A stretch of 14,636 bases of DNA. It comes from an uncultured bacterium (GTDB lineage: Bacteria > Actinomycetota > Actinomycetes > S36-B12). This document shows positions 1 through 7,215 of the stretch, in pieces; position 1 is the first letter of the stretch; each line of letters begins with the position of its first letter. A program made the position numbers and the translations under genes. Where the stretch lies: contig CAITYI010000233.1 in assembly GCA_903896585.1 (NCBI GenBank), positions 1-14,636 of the forward strand, in the 5' to 3' direction. The notes under the pieces are model-generated. The model was not told where the DNA came from. It saw only the letters and a program-made list of their open reading frames with translations, and did not search any database.

Positions 1-227
1 GGGTCCATACGAGCGGGGTCCATATGATCACTGTAGCCAAGCTCGCACCGGACCCGATGGGCCTGACCTGGTCATTTTTATGGGGGAATGCCAGAAATAA
101 AAAAAATAATTAAAAAAAATGGCCTTCTCGCCTTGCGCTTCTCCACCCATTGCGTCTAAAGTCCGCGCGGCCACGAGCGGACCATTTGCTCAGCCTCTTG
201 TTGAGGTTGAGGGTTTGTGGCTGAAGC

Positions 228-258
228 GTTCGATGGAGCCCCTTCCATCGACATGAAC
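228..258 (+). promoter_or_regulatory. Hairpin in the ftsZ leader
   Basis: TCGATGGA at 230-237 pairs with TCCATCGA at 244-251 around a 6-base loop, giving an 8-bp stem. GTTC at 228-231 and GAAC at 255-258 offer an alternative or extended outer pairing. No T-tract follows, so it is unlikely to be an intrinsic terminator. It ends a few bases before the ftsZ ribosome binding site and could affect mRNA stability or ribosome access. The pairing is seen directly and the function is inferred. Confidence 0.45.
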
Positions 259-264
259 GGAAAA

Positions 265-270
265 GGAGAG
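265..270 (+). promoter_or_regulatory. Ribosome binding site of ftsZ
   Basis: GGAGAG, preceded by AAAA, lies 5 bases before the GTG at 276. It supports this start, as does the resulting N-terminus MAAPQNYLAVIK, which is typical of actinobacterial FtsZ. Confidence 0.8.
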
Positions 271-275
271 CGGCC

Positions 276-1370
276 GTGGCGGCTCCACAGAATTATTTAG
301 CGGTTATCAAGGTTGTTGGCATTGGCGGTGGTGGCGTTAACGCTGTCAATCGCATGATTGAGGTAGGGCTCAAGGGCGTTGAATTCGTTGCAATTAACAC
401 TGATGCCCAAGCGCTCCTCATGTCCGATGCCGATGTCAAGCTCGATATTGGTCGAGAACTTACCCGTGGCCTCGGCGCAGGTGCCAATCCGGAAGTGGGC
501 AAGAAAGCTGCTGAGGATCACCTCGAGGAAATAGAAGAAGTCCTGCGGGGTGCGGACATGGTGTTCGTGACCGCGGGTGAAGGCGGCGGTACCGGAACAG
601 GCGGAGCCCCCGTTGTGGCCAAGGTGGCTCGATCACTGGGCGCACTGACAATTGGGGTCGTCACCCGACCATTCGGTTTTGAAGGTCGGCGGCGGCAGGC
701 GCAAGCGGATCAAGGTGTTGAAGATCTGCGTGCCGAAGTTGACACCTTGATCGTGATTCCTAATGACCGACTTCTGTCACTGGCCGATCGGGAGATCTCT
801 GTCATCGATGCGTTCCGGCAAGCCGATCACGTGCTTTTGCAAGGGGTTAGTGGGATCACCGATCTAATCACGACTCCGGGACTCATCAACCTCGACTTTG
901 CCGACGTGAAGAGTGTGATGCACTCGGCTGGATCGGCTTTGATGGGAATCGGTTCGGCACGCGGTGAGGACCGAGCGATGCAGGCCGCCGAAAAAGCAAT
1001 CTCAAGTCCGCTGCTAGAAGCAGGAATCGACGGAGCTCATGGCGTGTTGCTGTCTATTGCGGGTGGAAGTGATTTGGGTCTTTTCGAAATTAATGAAGCT
1101 GCTCGGTTGGTTGCGGATGCAGCACATCCAGATGCCAACATCATTTTTGGAGCCGTCATTGACGACACCCTCGGCGATGAAGTACGCGTGACCGTAATTG
1201 CTGCGGGATTTGACGGTGGTGAACCACCGGCAAAACGAGCCGGAAGGCAGGTGGCGGACCATTCGGGAACAGGAGAAATTCCGACCTTTGCCAGGAATGT
1301 GCAACAACCCAAGACTGTTGTATTTGAAGAAGCCGACGATGAACTAGATGTTCCTGATTTCTTGAAGTAA
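276..1370 (+). CDS. ftsZ: Cell division protein FtsZ
   Basis: FtsZ is the tubulin-like GTPase that polymerises at midcell and recruits the divisome. The 364-residue protein is complete. The nucleotide-binding glycine loop GIGGGGVNAVN lies near residues 15-25, NTD at 41-43, and the tubulin signature GGGTGTG at 103-109. IPND is near 161-164, and the T7 synergy loop NLDFAD at 205-210 supplies the acidic residue that completes the GTPase site of the next subunit. The C-terminal domain ends near AAGFDGG. A short linker then leads to the conserved tail peptide ending DVPDFLK, which in actinobacteria binds SepF and FtsW. The total length is slightly short for the phylum because of the short linker. 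The GTG start has a good ribosome binding site. The stop TAA shares one base with the pgeF start (TAATG), so the two genes are probably translationally coupled. Confidence 0.98.
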   Translation: MAAPQNYLAVIKVVGIGGGGVNAVNRMIEVGLKGVEFVAINTDAQALLMSDADVKLDIGRELTRGLGAGANPEVGKKAAEDHLEEIEEVLRGADMVFVTAGEGGGTGTGGAPVVAKVARSLGALTIGVVTRPFGFEGRRRQAQADQGVEDLRAEVDTLIVIPNDRLLSLADREISVIDAFRQADHVLLQGVSGITDLITTPGLINLDFADVKSVMHSAGSALMGIGSARGEDRAMQAAEKAISSPLLEAGIDGAHGVLLSIAGGSDLGLFEINEAARLVADAAHPDANIIFGAVIDDTLGDEVRVTVIAAGFDGGEPPAKRAGRQVADHSGTGEIPTFARNVQQPKTVVFEEADDELDVPDFLK

Positions 1371-2143
1371 TGATTCTTCCCCTTGCCAGTGGGGTTTTTC
1401 CTTCACTGGCACCTAGTGACCGCTCAGCTTTCTGGGCGGTCACTGGTCGTTTGGGTGGCGTGAGTGCGGGAGCGTTCTCCAGTGCCAATCTGGCGGACCA
1501 TGTTGGCGATCAATCAGTCCATGTTGATTCAAATCGGGCGGCTCTTGCCGCATTGGTTGGCGTGGAACAGCCCAATCTTGTCGTGATGACGCCGGTTCAT
1601 GGTGGCGATGTTGCCGTTGTGCGCTCGACGGGTGTGGCGCAACCGGCTGACTCGCTAGTGACGGAAGAAGTTGGAATTGGTCTCGTGGCCTTAGGGGCCG
1701 ACTGTGCCACCATCGGGCTGTGCGGATATCGAGAGGATCGCCAACCGATGATTGCAGTGGTCCACTGCGGATGGAAAGGACTATGCGCCGATGTCCTTGG
1801 GAATACCGTAAAGACTATGTCTGAGTTGGGAGCGGCCACTTTCAGAGCGATTCTTGGGCCAGCGATTTGTGGGAACTGTTACCCGGTTCCCGAGGATCGC
1901 TTGCAGCAGGTCCGTGACCGATGCCGTTCGGACGTAGCTGCTGCTGCATTGGGTTCAGCGGGCGGGATCGATGTTCGCGCCGGTCTTGAGGTTTGGCTGA
2001 CTGAATGTGAAATCCCATTTGAATCGGTTGGCGGTTGTACATCTGAGTCGAGTCGCGAATTATTCTCCTACCGGCGAGATGGCCGGACCGGTCGTCAAGG
2101 GTTAGTACTTGTCTTGAAAGAATCCACCAATGCTGCACCCTGA
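1370..2143 (+). CDS. pgeF: YfiH/PgeF family protein (peptidoglycan editing factor, multicopper polyphenol oxidase/laccase fold)
   Basis: This 257-residue protein belongs to the YfiH/DUF152 family, which almost always sits next to ftsZ and yggS in actinobacteria. Family members are described as editing enzymes that remove wrongly incorporated residues from peptidoglycan precursors. Purine nucleoside phosphorylase and laccase-like activities have also been reported for the fold. The metal-site residues are recognisable: H77 in PVHGGDV, C112 in the ADC motif and H132 in VHCGWKG. They are followed by the GPAICGNCY loop (163-171) and the C-terminal FSYRRDG..GRQ motif (near residues 232-243). The usual motif HAGWRG reads HCGWKG here, and two further cysteines (167, 170) lie near the site. 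It starts on the last base of the ftsZ stop codon and ends 14 bases inside yggS, consistent with one operon. The family assignment is firm, but the substrate here is inferred. Confidence 0.9.
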   Translation: MILPLASGVFPSLAPSDRSAFWAVTGRLGGVSAGAFSSANLADHVGDQSVHVDSNRAALAALVGVEQPNLVVMTPVHGGDVAVVRSTGVAQPADSLVTEEVGIGLVALGADCATIGLCGYREDRQPMIAVVHCGWKGLCADVLGNTVKTMSELGAATFRAILGPAICGNCYPVPEDRLQQVRDRCRSDVAAAALGSAGGIDVRAGLEVWLTECEIPFESVGGCTSESSRELFSYRRDGRTGRQGLVLVLKESTNAAP

Positions 2144-2888
2144 TTTCTCGCGAGCTACCGCTATTGCCGAAAATCTCTCACGTGCGGAGCTGCGGATCTC
2201 GCAGGCCTGTCGGACCTCAGGCCGAGGCAATGGTGGCAATGGTGGCAATTGTGGCAATGGTGGCTATGCAGATCCAGTAACTCTCATTGTCGTGACGAAA
2301 ACCTACCCCGAATCTGATGTCGAAATACTCCATGGTTTAGGAGTGCGGAACGTAGGAGAAAACCGGGACCAGGAAGCTCGAGCCAAGGCGTCACTGTCTC
2401 CAGAGGGAATGATCTGGCACATGATCGGACAGATTCAACGAAATAAGATCAACTCGATTGTCGCCTGGGCTGACTTCGTTCATACGTGTGATCGCATGGA
2501 ACTGGTCACGCCTCTGTCTAGGGCGGCCCTCAACCATTCCAAAGAGTTGGGGGTCTTTATTCAGGTGAATTTGGATCCAGCCGCTCCAGCTAACCGCGGT
2601 GGGGTGCAGCCGTCAGAGATGTTGCCGCTTGCCGCACAGATCGCGGCCGCTCCTGGGTTGACACTCATGGGGCTCATGGCTGTTGCCCCTCATCCTTCGA
2701 CCGCAATAGCTGCCGCCGGCGCATTTGAGCGGCTTGCCGGACTGTCAAGTGCCCTTGTGGCGGAGTACCCACATGCCACGTATCTTTCCGCTGGAATGAG
2801 CGACGACCTAGAAGAGGCCATTGCCCATGGTGCGACACACGTGCGTCTGGGGAGTGCGATCCTCGGTGAGCGCCCCGTAGTGGAGTAA
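2130..2888 (+). CDS. yggS: YggS/PLPBP family pyridoxal-phosphate homeostasis protein
   Basis: This is a 252-residue fold-type III PLP-binding protein with no known catalytic activity. Family members buffer pyridoxal phosphate and affect amino-acid and keto-acid balance. The PLP lysine is K57 in VVTKTYP (usually VSKT). GENRDQE, WHMIGQIQRNK, LMGLMAV and the phosphate-binding C-terminal motif MSDDLEEAI...VRLGSAILGER are all present. The N-terminal helix SRAELRISQACRTSGR aligns with the usual family start, so the ATG at 2130 is preferred although it overlaps pgeF by 14 bases. A weak GAAAG lies 9 bases upstream. An unusual glycine/asparagine-rich insert (residues 33-47) encoded by a 9-bp tandem repeat separates the first helix from the first strand. 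YggS genes are regularly linked to sepF and ftsZ. The family call is firm. Confidence 0.95.
   Translation: MLHPDFSRATAIAENLSRAELRISQACRTSGRGNGGNGGNCGNGGYADPVTLIVVTKTYPESDVEILHGLGVRNVGENRDQEARAKASLSPEGMIWHMIGQIQRNKINSIVAWADFVHTCDRMELVTPLSRAALNHSKELGVFIQVNLDPAAPANRGGVQPSEMLPLAAQIAAAPGLTLMGLMAVAPHPSTAIAAAGAFERLAGLSSALVAEYPHATYLSAGMSDDLEEAIAHGATHVRLGSAILGERPVVE
2226..2270 (+). repeat. 9-bp tandem repeat inside yggS
   Basis: Five consecutive 9-base units are seen: GGCAATGGT twice, then GGCAATTGT, GGCAATGGT and a degenerate GGCTATGCA. Each unit is in frame and encodes Gly-Asn-Gly or a variant (GNC, GYA). Because the unit is three codons long, copy-number changes keep the reading frame. The insert lies between the first helix and first strand of the TIM-barrel-like fold, probably as a surface loop. 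Confidence 0.9.
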
Positions 2889-2961
2889 TGTTGACTCCAA
2901 TAGGGAATAAATCATTTCTGCGGTATAGATTTTTATAAATATTGATTCAGGAGGACATGTC
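2889..2961 (+). promoter_or_regulatory. AT-rich gap with sepF ribosome binding site and possible promoter
   Basis: This is the only sizeable gap in the ftsZ-yggT run. A strong ribosome binding site, AGGAGG at 2949-2954, lies 7 bases before the ATG at 2962 and fixes the sepF start. TTGACT at 2891-2896 resembles a -35 box, and TATAGAT at 2924-2930 and TATAAAT at 2934-2940 resemble -10 boxes. However, the spacing between them is far from 17 bases, so no complete promoter can be assigned. The local AT richness still makes a separate sepF-yggT promoter plausible. Confidence 0.35.
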
Positions 2962-3519
2962 ATGGCTGGCGCAGTGCGCAGAATGGCTGTTTATCTCGGC
3001 CTGGTAGAGGATGACTCTTATAACGAGGATTACTCTGCTGAGGCGAGTGAGCCACGGTCCTCACAACGTAGTGGTGCGCGTCGGGGTTTCTCTGAGACCT
3101 ACGAATATGAAGAAGTTGCCGCAGGTAGATCGGTGCGTCCCATCCAAGAACCCCGCGGGGTTCGCACCATCCGTCGAGATGAAGAGTTGCCCACCAGGGG
3201 GCGAGTCCCCGAGTACAACCCACCGGCTCGCCAAATTGATTTTGCCAAGATCGAAACGATTCACCCCCGCTCGTATAACGATGCGCGCCGAATTGGCGAG
3301 GAGTATCGCGATGGAATCCCGGTCATCATGAATCTGGGTGATCTCGACGACAGCGATGCCAAGCGGATCATTGATTTTGCGGCTGGTTTAGTTTTCGGTT
3401 GCCGGGGGAGTATTGAGCGAATCACGAACAAGGTTTTCCTGCTTTCCCCGGTCAACGTAGATGTCGGCGATCAAGCCCGGCAGCAACTCGCCCAAGATGG
3501 TTTCTTCAACCAGAGTTAG
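2962..3519 (+). CDS. sepF: Cell division protein SepF
   Basis: SepF anchors FtsZ filaments to the membrane and binds the FtsZ tail. In actinobacteria, which lack FtsA, it is the main membrane tether. The 185-residue protein starts with a membrane-targeting amphipathic segment (residues 2-16, AVRRMAVYLGLVE). An acidic and then arginine-rich, flexible linker follows to about residue 90. The SepF core then begins at IETIHPRSYNDARRIG, continues through PVIMNLGDLDDSDAKRIIDFAAGL, and ends with RITNKVFLLSPVNVDV. The start is set by a perfect AGGAGG. Its neighbour yggT follows after 70 bases, and its partner FtsZ, with the matching tail peptide, is three genes upstream. Confidence 0.96.
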   Translation: MAGAVRRMAVYLGLVEDDSYNEDYSAEASEPRSSQRSGARRGFSETYEYEEVAAGRSVRPIQEPRGVRTIRRDEELPTRGRVPEYNPPARQIDFAKIETIHPRSYNDARRIGEEYRDGIPVIMNLGDLDDSDAKRIIDFAAGLVFGCRGSIERITNKVFLLSPVNVDVGDQARQQLAQDGFFNQS

Positions 3520-3589
3520 ACTCAGGTTGATTCTGCACAGTGCAAATCTTGTTTATTTATGAAGCTATTGAGTCTGCGAAGGTGATCAC

Positions 3590-3877
3590 GTGAATGAAGT
3601 TGGCAACATTATTGCCACTTTCCTGTCCATTTATCTGATCGTACTTATTGGCAGGCTTGTCTTCGATTTTGTCCAGATATTTGCCCGGGACTGGCGCCCC
3701 ACCGGGGTGATCTTAATTCTGGTGGAAGCAATTTACACCGTTACCGAACCGCCATTGAAACTTATTCGCAGAGTGGTTCCGCCAATTCGAATCGGTCAGG
3801 TTTCACTTGATCTCGGTTTTCTGATTCTTCTGATTGGTCTGCAAATTCTCATCGGAGTGTTTAGAAATCTGCAGTAG
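3590..3877 (+). CDS. yggT: YggT family integral membrane protein
   Basis: This small 95-residue membrane protein has two hydrophobic segments, about residues 5-25 (IIATFLSIYLIVLIGRLVFDFV) and 74-93 (LDLGFLILLIGLQILIGVF). They flank a conserved loop with DWRPTG, EAIYTVTEPPLKLIRRVVPP and IGQVSLDL, the YggT signature. The molecular role is unsettled; the family is linked to envelope or division functions by its constant position after sepF. The start is GTG, with AAGGTG five bases upstream. In most actinobacteria divIVA follows immediately, but here the stop codon directly touches the stop codon of the convergent ileS. Confidence 0.93.
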   Translation: MNEVGNIIATFLSIYLIVLIGRLVFDFVQIFARDWRPTGVILILVEAIYTVTEPPLKLIRRVVPPIRIGQVSLDLGFLILLIGLQILIGVFRNLQ

Positions 3878-6800
3878 TTACACCTTTTCCAGGAACATTC
3901 TGATTTCTAGGTCGGACGCAATTTCAGCACCTGATCCTAAAATATCGGAATGAAGTACTTCGGTCGCTAGGACTTCGTGTGCAATCTCATCACCATGGAG
4001 TTCCCACGTCTGAATGATCATGGGGTCCGAGCTGACCCATCGGAGATGTATTCGGTCCGAAATCTCCAACCCCGCAACTTTTCGAGCTTCTTGAATACTT
4101 CGGATTAACTCTCTAGACAAGCCCGCAAGTGCCAGTTCGTGGGTCACTTCAAGGTCTAAAGCAAAACTTTCACCGGCCTCGGAGGCAACGGCCCAGCCTT
4201 CTTTAGGAGATTCAGTGATGACGAGGTCGTCCAGGGTGATCACTGGGTTGGTGTCAAACTCATGAACCTCGAGTGCCATCCCGCCATGCTGCCGAATTGT
4301 CTCGACAACAAATTCCGGGTCGAGGGCAACCACGGCATCAGCGACCAGTGGGGTCTGTTTCCCGAACCGCTGTCCCAGAGCCCGAAAATTGGGCTTAATG
4401 CTGACGTCCACGAGATGACCGTCAGCCTGAGAGAGAGGGAGTAACTCGCGGACATTGAGTTCCTGCGCCACTTCTTGAATTAATTGCCCATCAAGGTCCT
4501 CCCAGCCGGGCGCACTGATCAGGGCTCGCGATAGTGGCTGCCGCGTTTTAACCAAGCTTGTTGATCGCGCCGCACGACCCAACTCAGTTATTCGCCGAGC
4601 AAGATTCATGTTCTCCCGGAGCTGGCTGTCGACGGATGCAGCAACCGGCCACGTGGCAAGGTGAACGGATGTTGGAGCCGTGAGATCTGTTTCTCTAAAT
4701 AAGTCTTGCCACACTCTCTCCGTAATGAAGGGCGTGAACGGAGCCATGCATAGTGTGACAATGTAGATAGCTTCATGGAGGGTGGCCAGTGCCGCCGGAT
4801 CTCCATCCCAGAAGCGCCTTCTGGTCCGTCTGACATACCAATTTGATAAATCGTCAATAAACTCTGCAATTAACCGACCACCTTTTTGAGTATCAAAATT
4901 CTCTAGAGCTTGGTCGACTCCCGAGGCCATTGCGTTAGCTTCATTGATCAGCCAACGGTCCATGATCGGGCGATCGGCAAGAGGTGGCGCACCGTCAGCG
5001 GGGGACCATGGTGCACTGCGCGCGTAGAGCGCGAGAAATGAAACCGTGTTCCAGTAGGTCAGAAGCGTCTTGCGAACTACATCGGCAATTGCATTGTGTC
5101 CCACTCTGCGGGATTGCCATGGGGACCCACTGGCCAACATAAACCATCGAACGGCATCTGCACCATGTTGATCCATTAGGGGTATGGGCTCTAAGACATT
5201 ACCAAGGTGCTTGCTCATTTTCCGACCGTCTTCATCGAGAATATGTCCAAGGCACACAACATTTTTATATGACGATTCTTGAAATACCAGAGTGCCAATT
5301 GCCATTAATGTGTAAAACCATCCGCGAGTCTGGTCAATTGCCTCACAAATGAAGTCAGCTGGATATTGCCGCGCAAATGATTCCTTATTTGCTTGCGGGT
5401 AGTTCTGGGCCGCGAATGGCATGGCTCCAGAGTCGTACCAACAATCAATAACCTCTGGGACCCTTGTCGATACCTGTGAGCATTCCGGACAAGGGAAAGT
5501 TACTGAATCAATATAGGGACGGTGTGGATCCAGGTGCGTGACATCTTGTCCGGAAAGTTCACTCAATTCCGCAAGTGACTCTATGGCGGTGAGGTGATCA
5601 TTCTCGCAACGCCAAATCGGTAATGGTGTTCCCCAATAGCGGTTACGGGATAAAGCCCAATCCACATTATTGGTCAGCCAGTCGCCGTACCTACCCCACT
5701 TAATGGTCTCCGGAAACCAATTCGTCTTGTCATTCTGGGCAATGAGTTGATCTTTAATTGCCGTTGTTCGGATATACCAAGAGGGTTGAGCGTAATAAAT
5801 CAATGGTGTGTGGCATCGCCAACAATGGGGATACGCGTGTTCGTAGTTTTCGGAGCGAAATAGCAGGCCGCGCTTTCGGAGATCTTCGGTGAGATCGACA
5901 TCAGCTTTCTTGAAGAATTGCCCGCCTACAAGTGGTGTCGATATCTGAAATGTTCCATCGGGTTCAATGGGATTGACCACTGGTAGGCCATATGCACGAC
6001 AAGAAATGAGGTCGTCGGCTCCGAATGCGGGCGCTTGGTGAACAAGTCCAGTGCCATCGTCTGTTGTTACATAGTCCGCCAAAATTACAAAATGAGAGTC
6101 TGGAATTTCAATAAGATCAAATGGACGTACGTAGGCCAGACGTTCAAGGGATTCACCGGTGAACGTCTCCTTGATGAGGTACCGAATGTCGCCCTCAGGG
6201 GTGCGATCGGAGCCAAAGAGTTTTTCTACAAGTTCCTCGGCGACTACAAACTGCTCGCCGTCAATGTCAACAACGCAATAGATTGCATTCGGTTTTACGG
6301 CAACCGCCGTATTGGAAACAAGGGTCCACGGAGTTGTTGTCCAGATCAGCAGGCTGAGGTTAGGGTATTTTGCCGCCAGCGACCCCGTTACAACGGGGAA
6401 ACGAACATAGACGGATGGATCTACAACTTCTTCGTATCCTTGGGCAAGTTCATGGTCACTTAATCCGGTGCCACAACGTGGGCAGTAGGGGGAGACTCGA
6501 TGATCTTGGACCAGTAATCCGGACTTGAAAATCTGCTTGAGTGACCACCACACGCTCTGAACGTATTGTGGATCCATGGTCCAGTAGGCGCTGTCCATAT
6601 CGACCCAGTAGCCCATTCGGTGGGTCATGGCGGTGAATTCGCTGACATGCCTGAGGACAGACTCGCGACACTTGGCATTGAACTCGGCAACACCATAGGC
6701 CTCGATATCACCCTTGCCGGTAAATCCGAGCTCCTTCTCCACTGCCAGCTCGACGGGGAGGCCATGACAATCCCAACCGGCCTGGCGGGGGACGTGGAAC

Positions 6801-7027
6801 CCCTTCATGGTTCGGTACCGGGGGAAAATGTCCTTAAAGGCTCTAGCTTCGAGGTGGTGGGCACCTGGCGTGCCATTGGCGGTAGGTGGCCCTTCATAGA
6901 AAGTCCATTGCGGTCCGCCTTCGCGTAGCCGCATGGATTCGGCAAATGTGCCCTCGTTATCCCAGAAGGTGAGTATTTTGTGCTCGAGTTCGGTGAGGTT
7001 CACCGTGGGGGGCACCGCTTTATACAT
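3878..7027 (-). CDS. ileS: Isoleucine-tRNA ligase (isoleucyl-tRNA synthetase)
   Basis: This cytoplasmic class I synthetase charges tRNA-Ile with isoleucine and edits misactivated valine. The protein is 1049 residues, the normal length of the long actinobacterial type. The ATP-site signature lies in GPPTANGTPGAHH (46-58); the usual HIGH tetrad reads GAHH here. KMSKH is at 603-607. The CP1 editing domain shows IWTTTPWTL (about 228-236) and GTGLVHQAPAFGADD (325-339), including the editing aspartate. Zinc-type cysteine pairs are seen at CPRC (182-185) and CWRC (402-405), and GWDCHGLPVE is at 84-93. The anticodon-binding domain covers roughly 690-860. ATG 7027 is the first start after an in-frame upstream TAG; its ribosome binding site is weak (AGAAAGAA). 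The gene is on the opposite strand to all its plus-strand neighbours. No T-box leader was recognised. Confidence 0.97.
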   Translation of the reverse strand: MYKAVPPTVNLTELEHKILTFWDNEGTFAESMRLREGGPQWTFYEGPPTANGTPGAHHLEARAFKDIFPRYRTMKGFHVPRQAGWDCHGLPVELAVEKELGFTGKGDIEAYGVAEFNAKCRESVLRHVSEFTAMTHRMGYWVDMDSAYWTMDPQYVQSVWWSLKQIFKSGLLVQDHRVSPYCPRCGTGLSDHELAQGYEEVVDPSVYVRFPVVTGSLAAKYPNLSLLIWTTTPWTLVSNTAVAVKPNAIYCVVDIDGEQFVVAEELVEKLFGSDRTPEGDIRYLIKETFTGESLERLAYVRPFDLIEIPDSHFVILADYVTTDDGTGLVHQAPAFGADDLISCRAYGLPVVNPIEPDGTFQISTPLVGGQFFKKADVDLTEDLRKRGLLFRSENYEHAYPHCWRCHTPLIYYAQPSWYIRTTAIKDQLIAQNDKTNWFPETIKWGRYGDWLTNNVDWALSRNRYWGTPLPIWRCENDHLTAIESLAELSELSGQDVTHLDPHRPYIDSVTFPCPECSQVSTRVPEVIDCWYDSGAMPFAAQNYPQANKESFARQYPADFICEAIDQTRGWFYTLMAIGTLVFQESSYKNVVCLGHILDEDGRKMSKHLGNVLEPIPLMDQHGADAVRWFMLASGSPWQSRRVGHNAIADVVRKTLLTYWNTVSFLALYARSAPWSPADGAPPLADRPIMDRWLINEANAMASGVDQALENFDTQKGGRLIAEFIDDLSNWYVRRTRRRFWDGDPAALATLHEAIYIVTLCMAPFTPFITERVWQDLFRETDLTAPTSVHLATWPVAASVDSQLRENMNLARRITELGRAARSTSLVKTRQPLSRALISAPGWEDLDGQLIQEVAQELNVRELLPLSQADGHLVDVSIKPNFRALGQRFGKQTPLVADAVVALDPEFVVETIRQHGGMALEVHEFDTNPVITLDDLVITESPKEGWAVASEAGESFALDLEVTHELALAGLSRELIRSIQEARKVAGLEISDRIHLRWVSSDPMIIQTWELHGDEIAHEVLATEVLHSDILGSGAEIASDLEIRMFLEKV

Positions 7028-7215
7028 GGGGGTTCTTTCTGTGGAGGTAAGGCTGGGTTTCTAGAGGAGCTGCGCTACCCGGAGGGCACTTCACAACTTT
7101 AGTGGCTGGGCAATACCATTCGCACGTGCGCTGAAGAGCGCATTTTCACATACGCACATAATTACGCATTATCCGCAAGGTGGGAGAAACTGCGTTTCCT
7201 AAGGGGGCGACACAC
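7028..7215. promoter_or_regulatory. Divergent intergenic region between ileS and the dksA-like gene
   Basis: The 188 bases must hold promoters for both divergent genes. They contain a perfect 10-bp palindrome (7121-7130), an overlapping hairpin (7127-7142) and two TACGCA direct repeats (7151-7156, 7163-7168). There are AT-rich -10-like hexamers CATAAT (7157-7162) and CATTAT (7167-7172). No -35/-10 pair with good spacing can be assigned on either strand. On the ileS message the leader contains ACCTCC, an anti-Shine-Dalgarno-like string, and lacks a strong ribosome binding site. Confidence 0.45.
7121..7142. promoter_or_regulatory. Palindrome CGCACGTGCG with overlapping hairpin
   Basis: CGCACGTGCG at 7121-7130 is a perfect inverted repeat. 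Overlapping it, TGCGC (7127-7131) pairs with GCGCA (7138-7142) around the loop TGAAGA. With the TACGCA repeats 20-40 bases further on, this looks like a possible operator for a dimeric regulator in the divergent promoter region. The symmetry is seen directly and the regulatory role is inferred. Confidence 0.4.

Larger units (their letters stand above)
1..275 (+). other. ftsZ upstream leader, no confident gene
   Basis: No convincing gene is seen here. The region opens with a 9-bp direct repeat, GGGTCCATA at 1-9 and 16-24. A very A-rich stretch follows at about 95-119, and then a hairpin next to the ftsZ ribosome binding site. In actinobacteria ftsQ normally ends upstream of ftsZ. The frame starting at base 3 stays open to a TAA at 111-113 and could be the last residues of an FtsQ-like protein. 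It contains a WGNA segment loosely like the W-G-S/N-A motif near the FtsQ C-terminus, but the match is too weak to call. The remaining 160 bases probably carry the ftsZ promoter and 5' leader. No -35/-10 pair stands out. Confidence 0.4.

Noticed and set aside
2226..2270. CRISPR-like or other noncoding repeat
   Set aside because: The units are contiguous without spacers, only 9 bases long, and in frame within yggS.
2891..2930. Complete sigma-70 promoter before sepF (TTGACT and TATAGAT)
   Set aside because: The spacing between the two boxes is 27 bases, too long for a standard promoter; reported only as a possible promoter region.
6035..6463. Plus-strand open frame of 142 codons inside ileS
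   Set aside because: It lies wholly inside the conserved ileS coding region on the opposite strand and has no recognisable motifs.
7028..7180. T-box riboswitch in the ileS leader
   Set aside because: Actinobacterial ileS genes often have translational T-boxes. The minus-strand leader contains TGGTA followed by TTGCC but not the conserved TGGNACCGCG, no Specifier-like stem was evident, and no strong ribosome binding site is present to be sequestered.
7180..7215. Upstream GTG (7180) as start of the dksA-like gene
   Set aside because: It lacks a ribosome binding site, while the GTG at 7216 has AGGGGG eight bases upstream and gives the usual short lead into the lysine-rich tail.
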